DNA of 40,604 nucleotides from Dimargaris cristalligena. Taxonomy: Eukaryota; Kickxellomycota; Dimargaritomycetes; Dimargaritales; Dimargaritaceae. Positions 8,512-20,300 of the stretch are shown piece by piece (within the stretch, counting starts at the first letter, position 1; every line of letters begins with the position of its first letter). The position numbers and the translations under genes were made by a program. The notes under the pieces are model-generated. The model saw only the letters and a list, made by a program, of their open reading frames with translations. It made no database searches and had not been told where the DNA came from. Location: contig JANBQC010000231.1 in NCBI GenBank assembly GCA_027576995.1, forward strand, positions 1 to 40,604. The letters are read 5' to 3'.

Positions 8512-10599
8512 TTAAAAGTCAAGTTGGGGGGCCTCCAGAGGCTCAGAAGTACGGGTCAGCAAGGGCTTGATGACCGAGTCGAAGTAAGGAATATCATTGT
8601 GCTTGGGGTTGTTGGTCTTGACCAGGTTGAAGTAGGCTTCGTAGACGTTACCGTCGTAGCGACCCAGAGGGGAGTTGATGACGTAGTCGGTGTAGTTGAA
8701 GGCGTCCACCAGGGGAACGGCGTCCTTGCGCACAATGGCGAGGAGGTCATTCATGGCCTCGCGAATCACGGCAAGCTGCTCGCTGTCAAAGAAGCCGGCC
8801 TGAAGGAATTCGCCCGAGTTCTCCTGGATGGTGTAGGTCGCGTAAAGGAGGCACAGGTTGGTCAGGGCGGGTTGCAGGCTAGCGGGGGCACGCTGGATGG
8901 CATCAGTAAAGCGGTTGACCAGGTAGCCGTAGCAGTGCAGACGGGCGCACAGGAGACGCAGGGTTGAGCACTGCTCGTAGGCCTGGTCCTTGTTGAGACC
9001 CTTAGCCAAGGCCTTCTCGAATTCAGCAGTGGCCCGGGCCACGGCGCTGGCGGCCACGGCGGCCCAGGCTTCACGAAGCGCATCAACCTGGATGATATCA
9101 CGGGCGGTGCGACCCGGGAATTGCTTAATGCCGGTCAGGGCCCTGGTAAGGTACTGCACGTTCTTGGCCAGAGGCTTGCCCTTGCGGTGGTCCCGCAGGG
9201 TAGATACCAGATAGCGACCGCACTGCAGCGTCAGGATGGTGTTATCACCTTCCCAAGTGCACTGGACCACGAAATCGGTGTACATGTTAGACAAACCGGT
9301 GTAGCTGGAGTACCCGTGGCCACCCAGCGACTGGCGGCACTGCTCAATAGTGTTGACACAGTTCCAGGTACCGAAGGCCTTGAGACCGGCCGCGGTAGCG
9401 TGAGTCTCCTTGAGCAGCTCAATGGTTTCGGCGAGACCCGCACCATCAGAGGCGTTATCGATGCGCTGCATCAGGTTCTGGTACAACTTGGTCATCTCAA
9501 TACCTGTGAAGTTGAGGGCAAAGGTCTGGGCCAGTAGGGGCAGGAGGCGGTACTGGTGGATGGGGTAATCCAGCAGCTTGGTCTCGAGGGCGGCAGGGCT
9601 GTCCCCGAACTGGCGGCGGACCGCGGCGTAGCGGATAGCAATGGTCAGGGCCTTCTTGGACATGTTGGCGCTGTCCACCACCATACTGACACGGCCCATG
9701 ATGAGGGCACCGTAGGCCAGCTGGGCCATGGGGGGTTCGATGACTTCACCGGCACGGGTCACCTTGGTGTGCTTCATGAGCATATAAGAGCGAGGGATAC
9801 GCACGTAGGAGAACTGGATCCAGCCATTGTCGATGCCGTCGCGACCCATCTTCTTACCGATATCACCAATGGTAACGCCGGGCAGCAGGTTGTAGGTGCG
9901 AGGATCACGCAGGGGAACCACGAAGGTCTTGACCCCGTGGCGCACGCCCTTGACGAAGAGCTGGGCATAGACGGCGCAGTGGGTGGCCGAGTGGGCGGCA
10001 CCGCCAATCCACCACTTGGTAGCGGTCACGGTGGGGGTGTGGATGACGAACTCGTCGTTTTCTTCGTCAAAGGTAGCGGTGGTCTCCATACCGGCCACGT
10101 TGGAGCCATGGCCCAATTCGGTCATACCGAAGCAACCGACCATACCGCCGAGGTTCATGGCACCCTTGCCAACCCAGTAGTCGAGCTGTTCGGAGGTGGC
10201 CTGGCCACGCACGGCACCCAGGAAGAGGCCCATGTGGACACCCAGACGGGTCCAGAAGGCGGGGTCGACCACGCTCAGGACGGCCATGCGTTGCCAAAAG
10301 ACGGGGGCGGGTTCGGATTCCATAAAGTTGATAATGTTGCCAAATTTGGCGAGGGTGCGCTCGCGGAGCTGTAGGAGGGAGAGGTCAGGGGTGTTGTCCA
10401 TGCGCCAGAGGGGGTCGCGCTCCAGCTGGGCCATGACCTTATCCTTGAACTCGGCAGCCTCACGGCCATTATCCAGGAAGTAGGTCATTTCCCGAACGGG
10501 GAAAGAGGGGGCCTTGCGCTCTTCATTGAGCGACTCGGTGGGGCGAGGGGCTACGGGCACGGGAGGGAGGCCCTTGGAGCTGGTCTTAGCTTTGGACAT
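8512..10599 (-). CDS. Acyl-CoA oxidase (peroxisomal beta-oxidation)
   Basis: FAD enzyme oxidising acyl-CoA to trans-2-enoyl-CoA with release of H2O2, the first step of peroxisomal beta-oxidation. Intronless, 695 aa from the ATG at 10599; an in-frame upstream extension runs through the TA repeat and is taken as 5' UTR. Family blocks: GCFGMTELGHGSNV (FAD/substrate region), TKWWIGGAAHSATH, the LLPGVTIGDIGKKMGRDGID region, RRQFGDS, LGGHGYSS, and CTWEGDNTIL with the expected catalytic glutamate at residue 450. The C-terminal acyl-CoA oxidase domain is present. The protein ends in QLDF, so it has no canonical PTS1 (SKL-like), and no PTS2 is evident; some fungal acyl-CoA oxidases are imported without one. 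Codon choice is strongly biased to C/G-ending codons, unlike its neighbours, which suggests high expression. Confidence 0.96.
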   Translation of the reverse strand: MSKAKTSSKGLPPVPVAPRPTESLNEERKAPSFPVREMTYFLDNGREAAEFKDKVMAQLERDPLWRMDNTPDLSLLQLRERTLAKFGNIINFMESEPAPVFWQRMAVLSVVDPAFWTRLGVHMGLFLGAVRGQATSEQLDYWVGKGAMNLGGMVGCFGMTELGHGSNVAGMETTATFDEENDEFVIHTPTVTATKWWIGGAAHSATHCAVYAQLFVKGVRHGVKTFVVPLRDPRTYNLLPGVTIGDIGKKMGRDGIDNGWIQFSYVRIPRSYMLMKHTKVTRAGEVIEPPMAQLAYGALIMGRVSMVVDSANMSKKALTIAIRYAAVRRQFGDSPAALETKLLDYPIHQYRLLPLLAQTFALNFTGIEMTKLYQNLMQRIDNASDGAGLAETIELLKETHATAAGLKAFGTWNCVNTIEQCRQSLGGHGYSSYTGLSNMYTDFVVQCTWEGDNTILTLQCGRYLVSTLRDHRKGKPLAKNVQYLTRALTGIKQFPGRTARDIIQVDALREAWAAVAASAVARATAEFEKALAKGLNKDQAYEQCSTLRLLCARLHCYGYLVNRFTDAIQRAPASLQPALTNLCLLYATYTIQENSGEFLQAGFFDSEQLAVIREAMNDLLAIVRKDAVPLVDAFNYTDYVINSPLGRYDGNVYEAYFNLVKTNNPKHNDIPYFDSVIKPLLTRTSEPLEAPQLDF

Positions 10600-10693
10600 G
10601 GCGGGCAATGAAAGGAAGGGTAGTAGGGATGGGTATGAAGGAAGAGCGTTGACTAAGATGGGCGGGCACTTGAAATGTGGGGTAACACTATGG

Positions 10694-10716
10694 ATATATA
10701 TATATATATAATATAT
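10694..10716. repeat. (TA)n tract upstream of acyl-CoA oxidase
   Basis: A TA microsatellite lies about 95-117 bp upstream of the acyl-CoA oxidase ATG. The position would suit a TATA-type core promoter on the minus strand, but it may be only a microsatellite. Confidence 0.5.
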
Positions 10717-12744
10717 TGACGATTGCTCCAAGGTCTAGGAGAAGTGGAAGACTTTTGGAGTGAGAGAGTATAGCAATAGATAATACAGAAGAGGGAGAGA
10801 GGTCTGAAACGGCCGAGTGAGTGTGAAAGTGGGCAATGGATGTTCCAAAAAAAAAAGGCAAGACGAGTAATAAATGAAATAGGACGGGGTGAGTGAAGGG
10901 AAAGGGGGGGCCGCCTTATTTATAATCCAGGGCCAAAACGGCAGCGGAGAGCGTTAATGCGCATGAAATTAGGAACAGAAAAGGGGATAATTGGCCGAAG
11001 GCAATAAATAATAGTCATACCGTCCACCACGCCAGGTGCGATTGATTGGTGCAATGGGACTGCCAACTCAGCATATATGCGTAAGACTCTGCTTCTGGCA
11101 TGTGCTACTTTACTCTACTCTAGTTATATACATACATATGATAGTAGGGACAAGGCAAGGCCACCATCATTGGAATCACATGTCAGCCAAAAGAATCCTT
11201 GGTTCTTTGTTGGCGTACTGTAGGCACCTCTAGATGGTGATGGGCTTTGGCTTTAAGTGTCATTGGATGTGTCCCTCTGTTCACACGCTTGGGCTAGCTG
11301 CCCATTCAACCCCCCCTTTCTACAGCTGATGGCCGAGAGCCAATATCACCCATGTAATTTACGCTGCTACCAAAGCTCACTCTATAAATTAGGCCTTGGG
11401 GTTATGAGGATTCAAACGGTGAGAAGGTCCCCTCACCACCTCTTTATACACTCTCCCCCCCCCGTAGCCACTACCACTTTCCCATAAGGCCATACAGCCC
11501 AACTTCCAAAACGAGAGTCGGCGCCGGATCAACCGACCCATTTCAGTACCCGCCGAGCCCTCTTTGACCAACGAGGAGCTGAGTGGGCCAACTGAGGGCA
11601 ACTGACTAGAATTCCCTGGGCCACAATACCTAAAACACAGCCAGAGCAATCCAAATAGCCGACACTGTTCTCTGCCCAAATAACAATCATTATGATACAA
11701 ACTACATGAACCAAGTTTGAAAATCCGCCATCTGGCTGCGGAAGTAGGTAGGGTGATTTCGGACTTCCTTTGCCAATCCCCATGGCAACACTACCCCGCA
11801 CGAGCTAGCCCCCGGTCACGGGCCGAATATGTCAGCTGTCATCCCTCCAAACTTCTCCATTTTCCTCATTACCGGTTATGCTTCTCTACTCCCATTTCCC
11901 TAAAATAGGAGTGCCGGGGAAGCCGGTCGCACGGGTCATTAGCCGCCCTTCCCCCTCTCTCTCAGTCCTGAAGGAGGCGCGCCGCTGGATTCTATCAATT
12001 TAGATTTTACCTAATTTTCTAAATTACCTTTCCATTTTCTCCTACAGGTTCCGCGAGCAGCCGGACCCTTCCCTCTACCTCCCAAATCCACTTTAAATGG
12101 CCAACTGCCTCGTGATCATTGTCGTTTCATCTTCGGCTTAGTTTGGACCGCCGAACCAGTCGCACGCCTGCCTGTCAGCCCCCCCATTTTTCCCTTACCC
12201 TCCGATCCAATTAGGCTTCACCAATTAATTATCCGGATCACTGGAATAACTTCCAGGGTTAGGAAGCATCACGTGCTTCGTAATCATACCGCAAGGATAA
12301 ACCTGTGACCACCACTAGTGCTATCTCTCTTGGTAGTTCACGCTATACAAATAGTAAACTAACTCACACATTACAATAAACCGAGCGAGCGTGGGTTCCT
12401 TTAGCTAGGTTATATATATATATATATATATAAACTTAATATCTTATACATACTGTGGTGAATCAGATAGGAAGAATTAGCGGGTGGTATTATTTAAAGT
12501 GCGCGTATAAGCCAGTATAGGAAACAAGGTAGAAATCGTGGCAAGTAGGGAAGGCATTAAGTGTCATATATGCACGGGGGGGATACTAAGGGATAGATGG
12601 ATTATTAAGGGTTATACGAACGGGGGGGGGGTAGCAATACATTGGGTCAACGTGTAGTATAAATAATGGAACCTGTATGAAAAACGCATAGCAATTCTGT
12701 AGGCATCCGGCGATGTTCGTGTGTGAAAAAATGTAATATCAATA
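10717..12744. other. Intergenic DNA upstream of acyl-CoA oxidase, no gene recognised
   Basis: About 2 kb holding the acyl-CoA oxidase promoter and, at its right end, the 3' flank of NEDD1. Short ORFs at 11389-11801 (minus) have no recognisable content. There is a second (TA)n tract at 12411-12432 and G-runs near 12576 and 12624. I see no tRNA or known repeat. Confidence 0.5.
12411..12432. repeat. (TA)n microsatellite
   Basis: Eleven TA dinucleotides in an intergenic AT-rich stretch. No gene start lies close on either strand, so it is not obviously a promoter. Confidence 0.7.
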
Positions 12745-12776
12745 GCATAAGCATAAGTATAAGCCTAAGCATAAGC
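12745..12776. repeat. Short hexamer array (GCATAA variants)
   Basis: Five consecutive 6-base units, GCATAA, GCATAA, GTATAA, GCCTAA, GCATAA, followed by a partial GC. It lies about 40 bp beyond the NEDD1 stop on its 3' side, most likely in the 3' UTR. The array is short and imperfect and no function is known. Confidence 0.65.
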
Positions 12777-12815
12777 ACAGGAAACAAATAATAATAGAAG
12801 GTCTAGGGGACTGTG

Positions 12816-15800
12816 TTACTGGTAACCAAGCTCCGATTTGAGTCGCTTGTTCTCCTCCCGAAGCCGTGCCAATTCCGATAGGATTTCGTTTTGATTGCGT
12901 AGGTCATTAAAGCGGTCTTCCTGGTTCTGTTCTTGGATATGGAATTGCCGCAGCATTTCCAGGTGGAGATTATGGAACTCCTGGCGCAGGTCGAATCCAA
13001 AGTTCTGGAGTGACTCATTGATTAGGTTCTGCATTAGAGTGAGTTGGAATCCCTCGCCAACCGAGCTGGTGGATTTCGCGGTACCGGGCGAGCGTCGTGG
13101 AGAAGCTTTGGTTCGTCCCAGGGATGGTGTAGTCCGGGTGGGTCCCGGTGAATGTGGCGGGACGGGAGCAGTAGGGGGTGACCGTTTGGTGGCCGAGTAG
13201 ATGGGATGGTCGGCCGAGGGAGGCCGGGGTAGTGCGCCAAGCAGATCCTCCTCCGCGGCAAATATAACTTTGCGAACTCCTTTAGTCGTGGGGGATGGGG
13301 AGGGGAGCAGGTCCAAGGCATCGGATGGCCCAGGGGATGCATTAGTCAGATGCTTCAGCCGGTTCTTGAGCGCGGATTTACGGATAGTCTTGGGCGTATT
13401 CCGGTTCAGTGAAAACCGCCCGGGGTCATCGTCGGCCCGGGGATGCACTGGCGTGGTGGCCTTAGCGGGTGTAGTCTGAACCACGGGCTTCTTTTGACTG
13501 GCAATGGGCGAAAATACGTCCAGAACTGCGTGGTAAAATGGGTAAATAGTAGGTAGTATATGCATGATTAGGGAGTTTACAGAGACAATGAATGGGCGAC
13601 TGGCCAACTCCCCGGGTAATATTTATATGCGGAGCAGTTGAATGGTTGTGCGGGGTAGGGCAGTGATACGCCAAATATGGAATATAATAACAATAACTTA
13701 CTAGAATCACCCTCAGTGTACCGAAGCGATGGTTCAGAAGGCGGCGCTTCCTCAACAGTTGGTTGGGTGGGTCGCTGGGTAGCAACTAATGATGCGCCGG
13801 TAGTGGACATTCTCTGCTGGGGCTCCCAGGGCGGCGGGAGTGTGAATTCTACACTAGGCGGCTTGGGCGGTTGGGGCGTGATGTGTAAGGGTGGAAACAG
13901 ACGTGGGCTAAGATTTGATAAGGGCGGGCGAGAACCCACCGCCGAGTCCCGCCCAAAGAGGTTGGACTTGGGGGCCGCTACCACATTCGGTGGACTTCGG
14001 TCCACCTTGGCCAGAGAAAGGGGTGCCTTAGTGGGGCTGCACAACGCAGGGGTGTAAGTGCGGGGCTGAATATGCGCCTTTTGAAGAGGTGAGGATGTCA
14101 TTCGGGTTACGGCTGGTCGACCTACGGGTGAAAACAGCTCCATATAGCTTCGGTCTCGGGCCACCATGGAATTGTCAGTCAGAGGGTCGCTGGTAGGGGA
14201 TGCTGGAGTGAGGAGTTTATCAGGCAAGGCCGGTGCTTTTAAAGCGGCACTGGGGGGTGGGGATGACGGAACCACGGCCTCGTCAGTGTCGGCCAGTCGA
14301 TAAGGTGGAGGGGTGGTGGACCGGGCCAGGGAGAGCGGGAGAGGTGTGGGAGATACGGCAAGTTGGGTGAAAGGAATAGCAAATTGAGGTGGGGTGGGGG
14401 GCGTCTTCGTCTCTTGACCACTGTCGCGACGATAGTGTGTATGGATAACTGTAGGTGCGGGGGCCGGGGCTGGGGGCACGAGGGTCTTTAAGTGTTTCTC
14501 AAAGGCGGTTCGGTTGATTTTGGAATCTCCCTGTCATACGTGAGGCGGAAGTCATTGATGAAAACAAACCATGTAGGCATAAACAAGGGGGCGGATTAGA
14601 AAATTACCAAAGCGGAGATCATAGACTCCCAGCTTAAATAGTAAGGCGGGTCAAGGCCACATGAATAGCTGACATACTACTGGGGCTGTGGGTGGATAAT
14701 AGGCGCCATGCAGTGTACTGCAATCCCCCCTAGGGTATGGGCCCGATAGCGACATTTCATATATATTTTCAGGCCGGTGTTTGCCCTATATCCTTCGATT
14801 ACCGATACAAAGCATTCCCAAATAGACAGGGGCAGGTAATACCAAATACTAAGTCAGCGAGTAGAAACGTATGTATTACATGGGCAGCTTACCTGGAAGT
14901 GAATGGCGACTACGGGTTTAGCCGGTCCCTCTAAAGGGACTATTTCGAGGTGTTTGGCCGGGAGCCGGGTATCGTAAAGAATCACCTGTCCCGTCAGGGT
15001 GCCCGCAAAGAGATGGTTGCCGTCGCTATGGATGGCTAGTGTATTGATGGGGTATTCGGTATTGATGGTTTCCGTAATGCTGTAGCGGGGAAATATGACC
15101 AGTGAAGTGCGGCAAGGAAGGTCAGTAAAAAAGGAGGTTAGTGAAAGTAATCGAAGCTTGGTGATACAGGTAGATAGAGGGCATGATTTCAATCGCGGAG
15201 TTTGGGTAAATGGGGATGCGATTATTTAGAATTTGCTCTTACCTTCGCTTTAACAAATCGAAAACAACAATCTTCTGATCCAGGCCGGCAGAAAACAGTG
15301 TATATGATGAAGCCGGGCTGAAAGCCAATCCCCGGGACGGTGCCGAATGAACCCGACTAAACAATTTGACTGGAGTGGCGGCCCGGTGGGTATCCCAGAC
15401 GGCCACCGCCCCGTCGTCGCTAATGGCCGCTAAAGTATGTTTGCGCTTGATCGAAAACTGTAGGTTATTGATTGCGTGCCGAGTACCGAACTTCAGTTCG
15501 GCTTTGGTTCCGTTCTTCCGGTTGAAGAGGGTGATATCGCCGCGGTTGGACCCACTGGCAATCATACTTTTATCAACGCTCAATGCTGCGGCGGTAATTG
15601 CAGTTTTGTGACTCTGGAAAAAGTAGTGGTAAAAATGACATTTCAAAGGGGAATAGGTAGCTGAGTTGAGGGGTTAGAGTGGTGGGGATAGGGATTGGGC
15701 AATGTCGAATTGGGAGTTATAAATGGTATTTATAGTAGGCGGATCCCACTGTGAAGATATAAAGGCATCTGAACAAAGAGCAAGGATTGGGAATCGCTGA

Positions 15801-16656
15801 CCATAATTAAGCAAAAATTGCCTAATTCAATACCTACCTGAAATGACTGTGCAATACATTTAGCTTGACGATCATATCGGCGAACCTGACGGGACGATCC
15901 CCCGTAGACGACCGTGCGGGATTCCGATGCAAATTCCATGGTTTGCACACAGGTGGTATCCGGGTTTTCGGCGGGTTTAATAATGGGGAAGGACTCGACC
16001 AACTGGCCCTGCCACGTGTAAATTTCGATCCAGGGCGCAGTACCTCCCACAGCCAAGTTTTGGCCTGCAGTCGGGGGAAGGGAAAGGGAGGGGGGTGGGC
16101 AATGAATAGACAGGGATCGTATGCCGGTGGGTCATAGTACAGATGGTGTAAGTGAATAAAAGGGCTTCTGACATTCGGTCCAAAAGTAAAATGAGGGCAC
16201 ACCAACAGGTGATCAGTAGGGAGGAGGCAGCACTTACCATCGTGACTCCAGGCTATGCATCGGATTTCAGCTTTGGGGTGGCTATATTTGGCGAGAACGG
16301 GGTCGTCCGGAACGACCTTGAAGGGGGACCAACTGGCGATGGGCAGAAATTTGACGGCTGGGAGGTACAATAGGGTATATAGCCATGGCTAGTTTGTATG
16401 AGTCGAGGGGTCGGCCATATTCATTTGAGGTGGGCTGGAGTTTATCGCATATACCCAATAACCAGCTTTCAATACCAGTGAATGTGTGGGTGTGTTTCAG
16501 GGGAGGGCAAACTAGCTTACGGGTTGTGGAAGAGCTCCGGTCGGCCGAATGGGCGGGATTCAAGGAGAACAGGTGGATGGCATCGGTGGAGGACACGGCC
16601 AGGAGCTCGATTGGCTCGTCCTGGGGACTTGGACTGCTGCTACCGGAAATGGGCAT
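12816..16656 (-). CDS. NEDD1: NEDD1/GCP-WD-like gamma-tubulin ring complex targeting protein, 7 exons
   Basis: WD40 adaptor that in animals and plants recruits the gamma-tubulin ring complex to microtubule-organising sites. Exons in transcript order: 16656-16476, 16357-16238, 16064-15838, 15613-15243, 15079-14893, 14530-13702, 13525-12816; total 2625 nt, 874 aa (human about 660). Residues 1-362 form the WD40 part, with SHDGQNLAVGG spliced across exons 2/3 and RVHSAPSRGLAFSP and GLDQKIVVFD as in animal NEDD1 (HKAPASGICFSP, GLDKRIILYD). A long Ser/Thr/Pro-rich linker follows, with LFSPVG and VFSPIA resembling the animal MFSPIR motif. Residues 798-874 are a helical tail: LEMLRQFHIQ and LARLREENKRLKSEL match the human tail (VEMIKQFHMQ, IERLREENKRLR). 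Exon 1's donor has an in-phase alternative 18 nt downstream, and the 362-nt intron before exon 6 could hide a small exon. Confidence 0.9.
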
Positions 16657-16675
16657 GGTGGGATGAACTAATGAA

Positions 16676-16698
16676 ATATATATATATATATATATATA
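16676..16698. repeat. (TA)n tract just upstream of NEDD1
   Basis: Eleven TA units lie only about 20 bases upstream of the NEDD1 ATG on the minus strand. If it acts as a TATA region the transcript leader would be very short. It could also be a plain microsatellite. Confidence 0.55.
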
Positions 16699-17396
16699 GA
16701 AGAACTAGGCAATTCAGAAATAAAAGTAAAGGCGAGTGGGTTGAGTTACAATCATTAGAGCTGGCTGGTCACAGTACAACCCTCACTGGCGATGAGAAGC
16801 ATGGTAGGGCACCAGGGGTTTAGCTTCACCAGCCCAAGGCGGACGACATCTCCTCTCCCCGCCCGTCCTAGAAAATGCGCCCTGCTGCGAGTGGCCCTCA
16901 GCAGACCTCCTGATTTCAATGGTCATGCCCCCACTCAGCTGCCGAAAAAAACAGTGTGTTTATAGGAGAAGGGAAGGGGACATTTCAAGTGCGTTGGTTG
17001 TCCATCCTTGTTTACATTTGGGAGCTTTTTCCACTGCTTGGAATGTGGAGCGGGCACGTTGGATCGACCCACTGGATATCATATCCCCTGATCTCAGTGG
17101 CCCTATGTAGTCCCATAGCCAAAATAATATAAGTGCCCGACTCCTCGTAAAAACCCTTGGTGCTCTATAAAGAGCGCAAAAAATTATCGGATGGCCCAGG
17201 ACAAATTGGCAGCAATTAGGAGGCTCCTTTATTCAGCCATTGGTGTATTTCCAGAGCGGAGTTTCACTCCCTTTGGATTTACGTTACCGTCACCAATTAA
17301 TTCGGTCTACCAATCACAACAATTCGCCGTTTCGCTTAATTTTTCCATCAGTGTTTATTTAGAGGCGTTTGTTTGGTTGCTTACACCGTCTTAAAT
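16699..17396. other. Intergenic DNA between RECQ4-like 3' end and NEDD1 5' end
   Basis: About 700 bp between two minus-strand genes, expected to carry the NEDD1 promoter and the 3' end of the helicase transcript. A minus-strand AATAAA (17354-17359) lies about 40 bases after the helicase stop. I see no further gene. Confidence 0.5.
17354..17359 (-). terminator. Candidate polyadenylation signal of the RECQ4-like gene
   Basis: TTTATT on the plus strand reads AATAAA on the minus strand, 38 bases beyond the helicase stop codon. It is a motif match only. Confidence 0.35.
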
Positions 17397-20300
17397 TTAA
17401 CTAGAAACCACCGCCGGGGGGCTTTCGGTAATCGTATCTGTCCCAGGATTCGCTTCGTCTAGCATCCCGTCCTCTATACCGCTATCATCACCATGCTCCC
17501 CGGTGCTCAGTTTCCCGCACCGTAGGTCAACAATAAACCGGTGGGCCAGAGAACGAATCATTTCAAAATCTATAAAGTGGTATTTCCCCCACTGGCCGCT
17601 GGGTTTCCATTCCATGGCGCTGAAATGGGGCGAGGCCAGGCCGTGGAATACCTTGGCCACCGCCCGACCGGTGGTCAGCATGGGGAACTTGGCGAGTAGT
17701 GTGTGGATATCGGCCGTCAAGTGGTCGCGGCTAAAGAGGATGGTGTATGAGAAGGTGATGTAAATTGAACAATGTTAATTATACCATCATTGGAACAGGG
17801 GCGTTTTAGCAAAATAGCCCTAATTAGTCATAGTAGAAATAATAATATAGTATAAAAAAACCTAGCGCCACATAGTACCTTGGTAGCTAGGTTACTGGTA
17901 ATTAATATGAGTATCACGGAACTTACGATGACGTTTCAATAGCGAGAATTTGGGAATCGGAAAGACGCTGGCATGTGGCGTACAGGTCGTCGCTATTAGC
18001 CGGCATGTTGGTCTCTGCACATGATGCCCCTGGCGTTTTAGTTTTACTACCGGCCACCTCGTGCTCATCGAAATATTGCCCCAACCAGTTCTTCAGAAAC
18101 TTGGACTGTTTTCGACGAGTAAACTCAGAGAGTGGGGCGCTGGAATCAGTCCCAGTAGGCTGGGGGCCAGTAGGACGACCCGCGGCCCGGGAAATCGCGA
18201 CGGGGGGATATTGCTCGATGGTCAGCCGAAGTAGATTATAAATCTGGTATGGTTATGTGGTGTATATTATATGGGTGGTTGGGTGGGCGAGTACAAATTG
18301 AAAAGAGAGCAGCTGGTTAGAATAGGGTAATCCATACATAGACCGTCGGGCTTACTTGGGACTAGCTAGTTTAATAAGCAAGAGTAAAAATGTTAGATAG
18401 AAAGAGCTGGAGATCCAGCATCAACTTACAGTATCGATTTTCCGGACTTTTGCGCGAAGGAGCCGTTCAGCCCTTTGAATAAGGTCTTGCGACAGTGCGT
18501 CACAGAACGATTCCAAAAGAGTATCTTGATTCGTAGGGCCGGCTCGACTAGGCTCAGCCGACTCTAGTTGGGAATCAGTCAGCTGCTTGTCTAACGCCAT
18601 CTGCTCTAGTCGGCGGGGAGCATGCGGGTCGAGTCGAATAAAATAGACGGGAGGACCGTACTGAAGCATCAATTGTCTGCGACCTTTCCAGTAGCCCAAT
18701 CGACTCATTAATTGCGCTGGTCGGGTCATTTCGAGAGTTTCGGAGTTCAGCCCGTCCTGACCTTCGCTACTCTCTTCATTCGGGGAGGCGCTCGAAATCG
18801 TTAGGGCCCCATACTGCCGGTACCAAGCCCGACTGAGGGCCATCATGTCATATCTGAGAGGCCGGAGTGGTTTTGCACCACCCCCGCGGATGGGGCCTAT
18901 TTCGATGAGGGCGGCGAATAAGGCGCGGTCCAGCCGCGCTTGCACGGATTCCGGACCCCCGGACTGGAGGGGCAGGAGACCCCGTTCGGAAGCGCCCCCC
19001 GCCAAATCGGAGGGGTCCGACTTACAGAAGCGCACCAGTACCCACTCGGGCAGGCTTTCCACGGTCCGGAATGGACGGGCCGGGTGGATTTCGAGGTAGC
19101 TCAGTAGCGTGACCAATAGTTCCGGGCGGATATCAAAGTCGGCGGTCGTGGGGGTAAGTTCGCTGTTCACGGTGATATACCCGTCGGATACCGCCGGGGA
19201 GCCTTGCTGAGTAGTGAGCAGGGGCCGGAGCAACGTCTGGCACCATCGACGAATATGGCTGGGTTCGAGGGCATCGGTAAAGGCCAGACTCCGAATCCGC
19301 AGATAGTCGTCGGGGTCCAGAAACAAATGACAGTAGGAGACCTGTCCGTCCCGCCCACATCGCCCGGTTTCCTGGGCGTAGTCTTCGACGGTACGTGGCA
19401 AATGGTAATGGATCACGGCGCGAATATCCGGCTTATCAATCCCCAATCCGAACGCAATGGTGGCGACGAGCACGCGGACCTGGCCCGCCAGAAAAGCGGT
19501 TTGGATGCGGGCCCGGTCGGCGGGGGGTTTATTGGCGTGGTAGCTGAGGGAGGGGATGTTGCGGGCTTTAAGGTAGGCCGCGATCTGGTCCGCCTCGTGT
19601 TGGCGATTGACGTACACGATGATGGAGGCCAGGCGATCAAAGGGTGGGGACTGTAATAACTGAACTAGCGCCGTATCCTTGGCCGCCGGCTTAGACACCG
19701 AAAACAGAAGGTTGGACCGTAGGGCGGTGTTGCGTAGCACGTCCGTGTCGGCATTTAGGCGTAGCGACTCGACCAGCGCGGCCTGGGTTTCCCTCGTCAA
19801 CGTACCCGTCATGGCCAGAACGCAAGGGTGTTTTAGGTACTGGTCAATCACCGAACCGACATGAAGGTAGGCGGGCCGGAAGTTGTGGGACCACATGGAC
19901 AGGCAGTGGGCTTCGTCTAAACATACTAAACCGACTCGGCCTAAACTCCCCTGCGCCGCGGCCTGCTGGAACACTCGCGACCGAAGTCGCTCGGGGGACA
20001 CAAACAGCACTTTAATTTCCCGGTTCACCAACCGTTGGAGCACTTTGGTCGCGTCCCGGCCGGCCCCACCGCTGGCTGCACTCCAGCAAAGGCCGGGAAG
20101 CTCTGCGGGTAGGTGCTTGATTTGGTCTTGCATGAGCGCAATAATGGGGGAAATCACTAATGTAAGTTGCTGGGGGTCTAAATACGACAGGACGAGTCCG
20201 CTAAGCTGGTAGCATAGGGATTTACCCGATCCTGTGGCTAAGGCTAGGAGGGTCGACTGGCGGCTAAGAATGCGTTGAATCGTTTTAAACTGATCCGTTC

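Noticed and set aside
9556..10374. 272-codon plus-strand ORF inside the acyl-CoA oxidase gene
   Set aside because: It is antisense to a clearly conserved enzyme; its length follows from the strong codon bias of the real gene, and its His/Gly/Asp-rich translation has no family features.
10600..10731. 44-codon N-terminal extension of acyl-CoA oxidase
   Set aside because: It translates the TA repeat and promoter-like sequence; the ATG at 10599 is the natural start.
11389..11801. Overlapping minus-strand ORFs of about 90-103 codons
   Set aside because: No conserved motif, and composition like the surrounding intergenic DNA.
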